Assembly: GCA_964017125.1 (NCBI GenBank)
Contig: OZ024908.1
Location: forward strand, 80,475,499 to 80,539,498
From: Flabesymbios commensalis
Lineage: Eukaryota; Annelida; Polychaeta; Terebellida; Flabelligeridae
DNA length: 64,000 nucleotides
Direction of reading: 5' to 3'
Made by a program: the position numbers and the translations under genes
Shown here: piece after piece, positions 12,017 to 21,949 of the stretch
How the letters are laid out: every line of letters starts with the position of its first letter
How positions within the stretch are numbered: position 1 is the stretch's first letter
The notes under the pieces: model-generated
What the model was told of the DNA's origin: nothing
The model's database searches: none
The model's input: the letters and a program-made list of their open reading frames with translations, nothing else

Positions 12017-12233
12017 CGCTCAAAGGGCTAAGCATCACTGTAGTTGTTTTTAATCTGTTTTACTAGCAGGTTAAATCACAGCTAGTGAGTATGAAATGTG
12101 TGTTTAAACATCAAGATTTGCAAATTAAACAAATGTGAGCAATTTTCACCCACTTGAACATAGTGGGTCGTGATAGCAAGACATAACATTAAGTGGATGA
12201 ACATTAATTTTTTTAGGTAGCTCCTCAAGCATT
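12017..12233. mobile_element. Adjacent MITE of the same stem-loop family
   Basis: It starts directly after the TTAA shared with the preceding element. It has 'gcatcactgtagttgtttttaatctg', 'aaacatcaag' and a diverged 'cacccacttgaacatagtgggtcg' stem as in 6959-7200. It ends near 'caagcattaaacc'. Two elements abutting at one TTAA suggest insertion of one into the target site of the other. Confidence 0.5.
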
Positions 12234-12683
12234 AAACCGAAATTGCACCTCAATTAGCATGATCGCAGTTAAAAATATCATCAGCAAATTTTTTTTTTTA
12301 CATTATATATTGTCATTGATCTAGAAATAGCTAATTAGAATAGCTTGAAGAGCATCATTTGTGGTTGCAAAAATTTCCGTGGGAGGACTGTCAGATTTTT
12401 TGTCATGGCCGTTACGAGCACGTGCTGCATCGCCATTATGTAATAGATTGCTGTGTGCTTAATTCGGCATCTTTACAACAAACAACTTTTTAATGAAATG
12501 ACTCATCATATCCAGATAGTTGAAAATTGCATTTTAATAAACAGAATTATCATTGCTACATGTCTTTTTTATCATACAATATAATGATAATACTTTTAAT
12601 AAGATACAATTATCTGTGAAATGTAGATGATTATGGTAGTACATAATAAAAATATGAATGATTTGATTATGGTGAAATAAATC
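12234..12683. other. 3' flank of ROMO1, no further gene
   Basis: AT-rich sequence downstream (minus-strand sense) of ROMO1, holding its probable 3' UTR. Nothing else recognised. Confidence 0.5.
12595..12600 (-). terminator. Probable poly(A) signal of ROMO1
   Basis: The minus strand reads ATTAAA, the commonest AATAAA variant, about 84 nt past the ROMO1 stop. Confidence 0.4.
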
Positions 12684-13419
12684 TCAACATCGTATTCCTG
12701 TTCCAATCGCCATAAATGTACCAAACGTTCCTCCGCCCTGAAGCATTGTTTTACTAATATTGGTCAATAATTCTCGCCCTCTCATTCCCATCCTGTAACA
12801 TAAAAAATCAGTGTAATGTAATCTTGTTAATTTTGAATCCTGACTGTGGGAAGAAAAAACATTTATTTGACCATAACAATTAACCTGCTAACAATTCACA
12901 ATACAAAACATGTGTAACTGTGTCAGTTGAGAGATCTGAAGTCGTTAGCATGGGAGGAAACTTTATTAAAATAATAGGGGCCTAATAACCAAATGTCACA
13001 CAAAATGATCACATCCTAATTTATGTGATTGTCAAAATAAATTATCTAAATGTAAAACATTAAAAATGATATTTCCGTTATGTTAGCACTTCTAATTGTT
13101 TGCTTTGATCTTATTTTTAAAATTTGCAATAATAGAACATGATAGAATAACAAATACAATTTTACATGTAAATTACATCTAGGATACAGGGGTGGTGAGT
13201 TTGTTTTTGAACTAGTAGAGATATTTTGTTACCAGCTCGAAAAAAGTAACTTTCAACCCTGAGGATACTTGCGATATTTCAATACCTTAATGCTCCAAAA
13301 CCGCCAAATATTGCACCAGATGCCATTCCAACACAGAAACCCATTGTGAACCCCATCTTCATCTTGCTAAAGCAAGTTGGTCCTTGCTGGCCATATGCAC
13401 CGGGTGGTGGGACAGGCAT
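12684..13419 (-). CDS. ROMO1: Reactive oxygen species modulator 1 (ROMO1/MTGM), two coding exons, 80 aa
   Basis: Exon 1 is 13419-13286 and exon 2 is 12792-12684 on the minus strand, joined across a GT-AG intron in phase 2. The 80-residue product begins [17 protein letters not shown] and ends [16 protein letters not shown], against 79 residues in human ROMO1. The conserved [21 protein letters not shown] helix (residues 21-41), the MRGREL turn (48-53) and the C-terminal hydrophobic helix are intact, as are the two family cysteines (C16 and C80) and C29. ROMO1 is known as a small inner mitochondrial membrane protein linked to ROS production, OPA1/cristae shape and the TIM23 translocase. It has no cleavable presequence, as usual for the family. 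A 3' splice-like site just upstream of the ATG suggests a separate 5' UTR exon. The gene looks functional. Confidence 0.95.
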
Positions 13420-15147
13420 GGCTGACAGTCACAGATCCCTTTAATAAAAACACAAGACAACAGAAACATGAGCAATATCGACAGAGATAAACACATTTTG
13501 TTGAGATATAAATATCCATCCATTGATAGCAGCACCCCTCTGCTGTACCTTATGTCCGTCAACAAATATAATTCTTGAATTCTTGATGGTTCCACGACTT
13601 TGACCTGTCATGGTCACCGAATATTATTATCGGAAAGCTATGTTTAATATTTTATCCAACGGATATTTGAATTCTGAGTAACATGTATAATTATAAAATG
13701 ACACAACACATATGTCGCTAATACTGCATTAAAACGATAAAAGAATAATTATCTTCTATATGATAATGAAATTAATTACAGGCTCTATAAAAGAGCAAAT
13801 GATCTATTTTTTCAACCCAGTAAACGATAGACCTTGGACCTACTGTAGGTAATGATGTACCGCGACACTGACCCAACTTTAAAACAACATTGTCTCGTGT
13901 TATCTGGAACGCGCTTTTAACCAGAGTTTTTAATTGTGTGTGCTGTGTACACAAATTGTATGCATTTTGTATGTGGGTAACCATCATTTGTATGCATGAA
14001 CGTCAGATAAAACTGTAAAACCAGCCGGTTCAAACGGCATTCTGAAGTTTTGTTAAACTGAAGCAAACTGCTTTTGTGAATACGGTTGATAAATTATTTA
14101 AACGTCTGTTTAGTTACACTAGTGGTAACGCTAAGCTCGGGTTTGGTAAAACCTCTTGTGAAGTTTCTAGCCCTAAGTCTTGAACAGCCTCCCACTCCAT
14201 GTTGTCTCCTCCGCCACACTAAGACTCCTTCCACCAACGACTCAGCAACATGTAAACCATAAGGTTTTTTATTTCACCTTTATTTTCACCAAACACTTTT
14301 TGTTCTACTGTAACATCCTGTTTTCTTTTTGGGTTACAAGCACTTTTAGCACCAGTATTATGACACGTGAATTGTGTAAACACACAGCGTGTAATGCTCC
14401 AAGAGAGGAGTAAATGCTGTTACCATCAAGAAAAAGAAAAAGAGTGTACCGTAATTGCTGGACTATACCACGCACTGGTCTATACCACACAAGAGGTTAA
14501 AATAGGCTTTTCTTAGTGCTTGTGACGGCTCGGGTCCTGGATATATATTAGATCGTTCTTAGTATTCTTATAATATATAATAATTATTACTTTCATGTTT
14601 AGGTAAACGTGTTGCGGTTCAATAGAGTCACGCAATAAACACGAATATAGGCCTATGTAAGTTTCTGTTTTTATTTTTTTCTGATATTGGACAAATTAGA
14701 GACACAGAATCCGTAAACAATGTTATTAATACGTGTGGCCTTACTATCACTTTTGGATGGTGGGGCTATAAGAATAACCCCACTATGATGTAATTATAGT
14801 ATACAGGTGGGGGTATAAATATTGGAAAATGCTGCTCGACTGGAGTTGACTATCATTCAGTGTGGGCGATAAAAAGTGAATATGGAACTACAGTCGTCGT
14901 CGCTAACGCTAAGTGAATGACTGTCAACCTCAGTTGTGTAGCCAGTCCGATAAATATAACCAGGCCTCGACACTAATGGTTGCCTGGGGCGACTGATTTT
15001 GGGTGGGGGGCAAGTACATACTTAAAATCAAGTATATTCTCTACTTGGATTTGAGTACGCACTGGGTTTCAAGTGATTTTCCAATATCTAGCTTGCTGTG
15101 TCAATTCATATTTCTCAAATGACCCGCCAGTGACCCACATTGATACA
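13420..15147. other. Upstream flank of ROMO1 and intergenic DNA
   Basis: It should contain the ROMO1 promoter and 5' UTR (minus strand), but no TATA box or clear first exon can be fixed. Open frames here have no recognisable domain. A short 'taccacgcactggtctatac' motif near 14466 may be a transposon end, not provable. Confidence 0.5.
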
Positions 15148-15390
15148 GGTCCCCTAATTACCGGAATATATTTTACCGAAATACACCGGAATAACATCCT
15201 CTTTTACTGAATGACGGGCTCCCATCAGTGTGTATTCTGCTGGATGAATCTGTATTCCGGTGTTTAGGGCCACCACATTTATCGCTAAACACTGGAATAT
15301 AGCTTCACTGGAATAAACACTAATGCCGTAAACAAGGATGTTATTCCTGTGTATTTAGGTGAAATGTATTCCGATAATTAGGGTGACCCC
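15148..15390. mobile_element. Fold-back MITE, ~243 bp
   Basis: The two halves are near-complete inverse copies. The left contains 'cctaattaccggaatatat' and 'aaatacaccggaataacatc'; the right contains 'gatgttattcctgtgtattt' and 'attccgataattaggg'. The inner arms also pair (CACTAATG-type inner segment). The whole unit could form one long hairpin. No target duplication identified. Confidence 0.7.
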
Positions 15391-15544
15391 ACTTCTACCA
15401 CTAAACCTGCGACAGACAAAATGACAATTTACATCAGGGTTCCCACTCACCTGGAAAACCTTAAATTTGGCCTAAAAAAATTCCATGCATTCTGAGACGA
15501 AGCTAATGGGTTTATAGAGGGCAACATTCTTATTTATTTACTAC

Positions 15545-15668
15545 CTGTCAAATGGTCTAACTTCTAAAATATTTATCAAAACTTCGCGAAACTTTCAGGG
15601 TAGTCACGACATGAATGGAAAATAGTGTGTGTAAAATTTCATGAAAATTGGTTGATAATTGACTGACA
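15545..15668 (+). repeat. Lone diverged relative of the 173-bp satellite monomer
   Basis: In order, it shares the satellite blocks: 'acttctaaaatatttatcaa' (satellite 'acttttggaatacttgatca'), 'cttcgcgaaactttcagggt' ('cttcaccaaatttacagggc'), 'aatagtgtgtgtaaaatttc' ('aatagtgtgtgcaaaattac') and 'ggttgataattgactga' ('ggttgagaattgactga'). It is a single copy 15 kb from the array, so it is either a source-like relative or a dispersed monomer. Confidence 0.65.
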
Positions 15669-15769
15669 AATCGGTGAAAATCATTCACCACGGTTAATGT
15701 AAATCCGACTATAAGTGAATCGATGGCGACTGGACGTCAATCGTGATGCACTGTCCGTTTCACTTCGTC

Positions 15770-15804
15770 AGCATGGTCAGTGAGTGAGTGACACTGACCA
15801 TGCT
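15770..15804. repeat. Perfect 13-bp hairpin
   Basis: AGCATGGTCAGTG (15770-15782) pairs with CACTGACCATGCT (15792-15804) around a 9-nt loop. Function unknown; it may be the end of a degraded element. Confidence 0.5.
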
Positions 15805-16119
15805 ATGCATTAAATTAACGTTAAATAGGTACGTCCGAAGAAGTCATTTTGGTGTTTTTTTCGTGTTTTTCAGGATTTATGTGAATTTGTGATACACTGC
15901 AATAAAAGACATATTTTTCTTTGTTTGTTTGTTCTTTTTGCTCACTATTACTGGTAGAAATGTTCAAGCCATCATTGTAGAAATAAAAAAGTTATTTGTT
16001 TTGAATGGCACTTTTATCACCTGTTCTGGGGGTTCCCATCATCAGATTTCTCGCAATTACGAAAAATGATGCCAGCTCTCGCCTTTAACATGTTTAATTT
16101 CATGATAGCTGCAACAAAT

Positions 16120-16439
16120 GATGCAACACGCTGTACCCCGGGGTACCGTTGTACCCCGGGGTACCGCGTGATTTGCAACGCCACCTGGTGAATGCGGCGG
16201 CAATTTGCGTTACAACAGATTCCGCCATTGAAAGATGTTTTACCAATAGTCTTTAGTGATGAAAATGCCCCCAAAACAATAATATTTTGCAAAATCAGAA
16301 CGTTTCACACCTATTTTTGCCCTCTTTTTAAATTATTTACACTTTTTGGTACCCAGGGTACAGACTTGAAAAATAAATTAAATAATTAAACAAAATGGCG
16401 GATTTTTATTTGGTACCCCAGGGTACCGCGTGGTGCATC
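16120..16439. mobile_element. TIR element with KpnI-like palindromic ends, 320 bp
   Basis: The left end GATGCAACACGCTGTACCCC matches the reverse complement of the right end, GATGCACCACGCGGTACCCT. Each end has the palindrome GGTACCC(C/T)GGGGTACC, duplicated at the left end (16133-16165). No transposase; target duplication unclear. Confidence 0.65.
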
Positions 16440-16884
16440 AAACGCTTGAATAAGTAAGTGGAACAGGCATGCTGTGGCCCCTTCTGATAATTTTTTTTAC
16501 ACAGGTGCCATTTTTAAAATTTTTGTAAAAAAATGCAAAAAATGAAAATAGACTATGTCCACTGCCCTATGGGGAAGTCCTGGAGGACATCATTAAGACC
16601 GTTTGGACAGAACAATGTGGGAATCTCAAAGAAATGAGATACCTGGGGAAGGCTGCACTAGTTTACCCAGGGTAAAACCTGGGTGAAGTTTTGTTTGCCT
16701 AACCTGCACTTCCTCATGGGGCGCACCGAGGGTGAAAATAGAAGTTTCATAGCTATAAGGATGAGAATCCATCAAAAGTTATGTTCTTCCTTGACCCCCT
16801 CTTGGACTTAACAGAGGCCGGAGGCTATGCCTAAATTTCTGATTGTTATGTGCATATATAATATATATGGTGTATTTGCTAATG
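16440..16884. other. Unassigned sequence
   Basis: A short open stretch near 16568-16670 (+) reads YGEVLEDIIKTVWTEQCGNL and onward, ending at a TAA. It has protein-like composition but no family was recognised. It may be a fragment of a broken transposon gene. Confidence 0.25.
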
Positions 16885-17190
16885 TTTCTGTATTGCGGGG
16901 CACTCGTTGGGTGACCTGGTGTATCTAATAACAAATCTCTCGACAGCTGCATCATCTCTGTAGTTTTCTTCAGCTGCTTCAAAAAGTTCAAGTGTCTGGG
17001 TGATGTTTTGGGTTCTGTTAGCCCCAAAACCGTTTGCCACATTGAGGTGCCATCTTTTGGTTTTTTTTATAATTTAGCTAAGATTTTGATCTAGCACAGC
17101 ATTTTTCTTGCTCAGTGAAAACTGTGGAATGTGGTCAAATATTTCTTTTAGCATGTCGGCAGTTACGAAAAAAGGGACAGCATAATTTTA
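16885..17190 (-). repeat. Interspersed repeat with protein-like frame, copy 1 (inverted)
   Basis: The minus strand here matches 25204-25535 (+) over about 300 bp: 'ccaataaaattatgctg', 'gtaactgccgacatgcta', 'gctgtgctagatcaaaatct' and 'aaaacatcacccagacactt' occur in both. In the minus-strand frame the segment includes QTLELFEAAEENYRDDAAVE (20 of about 30 open residues), which looks like real protein sequence; no family is recognised. The second copy has in-frame stops, as expected of a decayed transposon or pseudogene. Confidence 0.6.
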
Positions 17191-17299
17191 TTGGACAATT
17201 TTAAAATTTATTTAATCTACCTACGTTATAGTCCAAGCTGGGGACTCTTGCGCTATGCCCGTCGCGAAGCAGAGTGGATCAGCCTGATCTACCTACGTT

Positions 17300-18261
17300 G
17301 GGATACCCTTAAACAAGTTACCAAGTTCCGGGAACTTCAAGTTCCCAATTTTCAAGTTCCGGGAACTTCCAAGTTCCGAAATTCCAAAATAAATGAAAAA
17401 ATATATTAAAACATTATTTGCAAAAATCGTTTTTGTCGGAAAAACAGTTTGGTACCCAATATTAATTTTAGGTGCTGTAGACTAAAGTTAGTTTTTCACA
17501 TATTTATATTTTGTTTATAGGCGATCTTGGCAAACATTTCACGATGTGAAATTAACTATATAGGGGCCTAGCCCTACAGGTATGAAATAAAATTTACAAT
17601 AGAACCGCAAATTTATTATACAAAATCTAAAATGAAGAGTATTACAATATGATTTTTTCCCAGTTATAGTATATTCGAGTTCGAGAGGTGGTGGCCAGCG
17701 ATAGAAAAACATTATTAAACGATTACTAGTATTGGGCCTTTGTCGTGTTTGATGGCATATAATATTTAATATCCTGCAGAGCTTATGAGGTCTTTCCTCC
17801 TTGCACCCCCCCCAACTCCTCAGCAATCAACAAGCATCCCAACCCGTGAGAAAATTATGACATGTGACAGTACTTATTACCAGTGAAAACAGTATCGATG
17901 ATATTTTAAGGACCAACGTTGAGATTCCTTGTCATTTGCGAGGTGTGATTTGGGTCGACGTCGAGCCTACACATAGAAGCCTAATTCGTCATTTGAACAT
18001 AACAATGAGTGTGCGCGGTCTAGAAAACCACATCTAATTCCATTCATGCGCGCAGCTTGGCAATCTATATATTGCGTGGAAAGGTAAAAGGCAGTAGTCT
18101 TATTCTCAGTAGACACTACTCGCTAGACTCTAACGTTATCTAAAATGTTTTTTGTTGAAATAAGAAAAAACATTTGTTTATTTCAGAGCTTGAAGTTCCC
18201 GGAACTTGAAAATTGGGAACTTGAAGTTCCCGGAACTTGGAAACTTGTTTAAGGGTATCCC
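17300..18261. mobile_element. Mutator-like MITE, 962 bp, long TIRs and 9-bp target duplication
   Basis: The ends are inverse copies over about 75 bp: GGGATACCCTTAAACAAGTT at the left and its inverse at the right. The inner TIR repeats the palindromic segment AAGTTCCGGGAACTT. ACCTACGTT sits directly outside both ends (17291-17299 and 18262-18270), a perfect 9-bp duplication, typical of Mutator-like elements. The interior has no transposase frame. A third ACCTACGTT occurs in the left host flank at about 17218, so the flank itself is slightly repetitive. Confidence 0.85.
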
Positions 18262-18270
18262 ACCTACGTT

Positions 18271-19418
18271 AGACATTATTAGCATAGAATCTTATCGACC
18301 CTCTAGGAGCTAATTCCACAGCTGTCTGTGGTGACCTGCTCCGCAGGGCTACAGCGACTCCAAGCCTTCATGGGCCTGGAGAAGCGAGCATCCACCTATT
18401 TCCCCACTCCCGTACCCCCTCCCACCTTCTAATTTTTATATCTTCTTTACTCCCCCCGCCTATTTTGCTTCAATGAGGTCCACACCCTTAGATCAGTCCC
18501 TCTCCCTCTTCTTTGTTTCTTCTCTGATCATGAGTTGTACCCCCAGTTAACCTGAGTCTGAGAATAAATTTAGAAACTGACAGCACTTGCAGACGGGCGA
18601 TAATGAAAGATACAAATGTACAGCTGATGTTTGTTTTGAATTAAGATGTTCGCATTAGAGTAAATTAGACTGATATCAGTGACAGTTAGACTAGTTTGAA
18701 ATGCTAAAATAGGAAAATTATAGTCTATAGATCTACTTTTTATTTTTTTATCCAATTACTACCTTTCCTTTAATAATAATCAGGGTTTTTTTACAACGAA
18801 TTTTCTACCAAGGGCACAAAATAAACTTGTGGAACCGATTGTTAACGTCTTCGCGATAAAAGATTTATTTTGCTGTTTATTAGAAGTTGCCCACGTGTAG
18901 ACGGGTCTATGGTCAGGTAGCTTAGCCAAATTATCTGTCTTTGGCGGAAAAAAACACCAAATTTGGCATGACGCTCAATTAGGATCCACTAATTAACATC
19001 AGCCTAGGAGCCCTCTTGTATTTTTAAAAGTATTGACGTAAAACGTAAAATTCAAAATAGCCGCCGTTTTGACCAAGGTTGAAAATTTAATTGATTTAAA
19101 GGGAGGCTGCTAAGGTTTTAAAATATGTTTTATCTTAATTATACTATGTAAAGCACAGACAGAAATAAAACACTATTACATTTTAAAAATATGCCACGAA
19201 AAAGTGCATTTGAAGTTGGCCAAATGGATCCCATATTGAAGGTTATAATAAACGCTCCCACTATCAGCATCAGCTGCCTAGCTGTGACGTCACAGAGTGA
19301 AATCGTATGCCTACAGCTGTCCACTTGCACTGAGCCTATGGTTATCACTCAGCCCAGTTGTAGGCCTACAGCGTCTTGTTCAGGGCTTGTCTTAACAATA
19401 TTTGTTTAAATTGTTGTC
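18271..19418. other. No recognisable gene
   Basis: The first ~280 bp form the right side of the host sequence split by the Mutator-like element, C-rich at 18380-18480; they may be a decayed retroposon tail but nothing diagnostic remains. The rest is AT-rich. Open frames at 19191-19409 have no known domain. Confidence 0.4.
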
Positions 19419-19553
19419 ATGCCAAAACATTGCGTTTCCGGTTTGTGTAACAATACAAATGAAGATGGTTACATCACTGATTATGATACATGGCCCAAAC
19501 GATTCCAAAGTCGCTCACAAGTGGGATTGTTTTGTGAAACTCGACTGAGCATG
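19419..19553 (+). pseudogene. Possible THAP-like zinc-finger exon, orphan
   Basis: An ATG opens a 45-codon exon starting MPKHCVSGLCNNTNEDGY, followed after codon 45 by a GTAAGC splice donor. The C-x4-C-x-N pattern at the extreme N terminus and a downstream WPK resemble the start of a THAP DNA-binding domain. The later Cys/His pair and AVPTIF box should be in a following exon, and I could not find one. THAP domains are common in both host factors and P-element-type transposases. It could equally be chance. Confidence 0.3.
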
Positions 19554-19684
19554 GTAAGCATGGTAATCCATCAGACAACCTGATGATTTTTTATCTTATG
19601 ATCAGTGGCGACATAAATTTAGTTTTAACACCCAGCCTATACCCAGGGTAAACGTCTCAGAATAGATCTAGATCGAAAGTCCAG

Positions 19685-19830
19685 GGGCCGTATTCTCGTA
19701 CATTGCTAAGATAAGAACTATTATTTTCTTAGTTAAGATATGAAGTTTTAGAACCAAGAAGCTGCGTAAGTCGCTATTCTCAAAAACATTCGGAAATTCT
19801 TGCCACTCAATTTTTTTGAGAATACGGCCC
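19685..19830. mobile_element. Short MITE, 146 bp, GGGCCGTATTCTC ends
   Basis: The left end GGGCCGTATTCTC is the exact inverse of the right end GAGAATACGGCCC. CAG flanks both sides (19682-19684 and 19831-19833), a possible 3-bp duplication. No coding content; superfamily not assigned. Confidence 0.7.
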
Positions 19831-19833
19831 CAG

Positions 19834-21178
19834 CTCTAGACCTACTGCTACCAGGGCTAATGATCATGATGACGACTTCAACACCCCCATAACTACCAGA
19901 ACAGATATCAATGACGACTTTTTTCAATTTTAGCTACTTATACACATAGAATCAATTGTGGTTCATACCAGTGATACCAGATTGCATTATTTAGATATGG
20001 TCTATATAGATGAAAATGTTTTGAATGAAGCTGTTCACCAGAACAAAAAAAACTTCATATTAGGCCTACACACTGAGCGACCCAGGGTTGTTAGGTTGAA
20101 AATTAGGAAGACTAACCAAACGGCGCTGAAAACAAAATTAATATGTTTATTTACAATATTTCAAACTTTCGCCTGATTAAAGTTAATAAAATCGCCGTTG
20201 GAGTTAAATTCAATAATCATGAGAATTATGTGTAAATAATTCAATGAATAAATACGACCTAGCTTCAAACCCCCATAACTTTGTCCTCAGACGTCACACG
20301 CAGATAGTTCAGCCATCAACATGCTACGCTTTTCAAAGAGAAAATTACTGTGACGTATGGATATATAAACCAGGGAATTCCCATGATGACGTAGGCATTT
20401 ATAGCAGGGTGGTTAACAAGGATGCGCGTTGTTTGAATACAATGTCGATCTTTGATGGAAGTGAAGAGAGCAATTCTCAAATTCGACGTTTCCGAAGCAG
20501 ACCTTCGTCCTGATTCTATATTCCTTGGTTTAACTTTGGTTAACAGGCTACCAAATTTTATCAAAATCGTTAGAGAATTTTGACTGAGTCAGAGTGAGTT
20601 GACGGGGGGGGTTTACTGTTGTGGAATAGCTATAATCAGGTCAGCAACTCAATCGCTATTATGTGTTTCAGCCATATAACATTGTAGCCATTTTGACGGA
20701 GACCTCTTCGTGACTTTAACGAGTGACGTGCCAGGCTGTTCGGGTGTTTCCGTGACCATTACAGAAACCAGAGTGACTTCGGTCCAAAAAATCTAACAAA
20801 AGCCTTTTTTATCAATAATACTTTTTAATGATTAGAAATTATATTATCCGTTTTACTTTTTATTTTCGATAGAATATAAGCAGATTCACGATTTTGGTAT
20901 CTACCATAAAGTTTGTATTGTTTTATTGTGTGATTTTGGACCAATATCTGAGTAAAAAAATTGGGTAGATTTGGCTTGAAATACTCAAGAACATTTAGAT
21001 TTTCTGAGATTAACGTATTTAAATTTAAAAACATTTATGCCAGACTGCTAAGTGTTTTTTAGCATTATATCTCTCTTTAAAATCACTGTTTAATTTTTGG
21101 GGCCAAAGTCAATTATTTTTTAGAGCAAAGTCACCCAAACTTGAAATCACAAAGTCCCCAAATGCTTAAAGGGACATG
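19834..21178. other. No recognisable gene
   Basis: AT-rich intergenic sequence. The open frames at 19958-20176 and 20244-20513 show no known domain or splice context. Confidence 0.5.
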
Positions 21179-21522
21179 CCTAGGTCTAAAATCATAAAAA
21201 AATTGGTGATTTTATTTTAGCTTAATAACATGATGTAAACATGTCCGCAGACTAGAACTGCAAAAGTTTTTAAATTTTAGTGCTGCACACTTGCCAGTCA
21301 GGCTAGATAGAGACGAAATTCACGTATTTTTTATTTTTGACATGGTTGTCAATAATTAGAAATCAGGAATTTCGTCCCTATATCTAGCCTAACTGGTAAA
21401 GGCGCAGCACAAAAATTTAAAAAAACTTTTGCAGTTATATAGTCTATGGACACGTTCACATCATATGGTCATATTATTAAGCTAAAATAAAATCACCGAT
21501 TTTTTAATGATTTTAGAGCTGG
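21179..21522. mobile_element. Long palindromic MITE, ~344 bp
   Basis: Arms of about 150-160 bp are inverse copies: 'ggtgattttattttagctta', 'actgcaaaagttttt', 'gtgctgc' and 'aggctagatagagacgaaat' on the left all recur inverted on the right. Outer ends pair as CCTAGGTCTAAAATCAT with ATGATTTTAGAGCTGGG. Single-stranded, it would fold into one long hairpin. No target duplication found. Confidence 0.75.
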
Positions 21523-21949
21523 GCTGGGAAGGGTAATTGATTGTTATTTTAATTGAAGCACAAACCAATAACATAATTGTTTTGTCAAGTACATAATCAA
21601 GTACATAATATATCCGGCATCCGCAATATATACTGTAAATTTGATTAAAAAAATACCCATCACTAGGCGATACATGATAAGGCATGCGGGATTATCGTAT
21701 AATTCACATTCAGTCCTGTGTAGTAATTTGGGTAATATATGCTCTCGTTCGAGTAGCCTACTTCACTCTGATAAATAATGATGTGGTCAAAAGCCAAATA
21801 GAAACAATGATTTGCTGACAAAAATACATATGTGTAGGCTAACAGTATCAGCATATTAATAAGACAAATCATTATAATGTTCATTATAAAAGTAAAGCAA
21901 GCTCAAGACGACGTGTATGGAGCTTTGAATAAAGATCAACAATCTCGTC

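Noticed and set aside
14180-14490. Small opposed ORFs upstream of ROMO1
   Set aside because: No domain, no splice signals, composition like the surrounding DNA.
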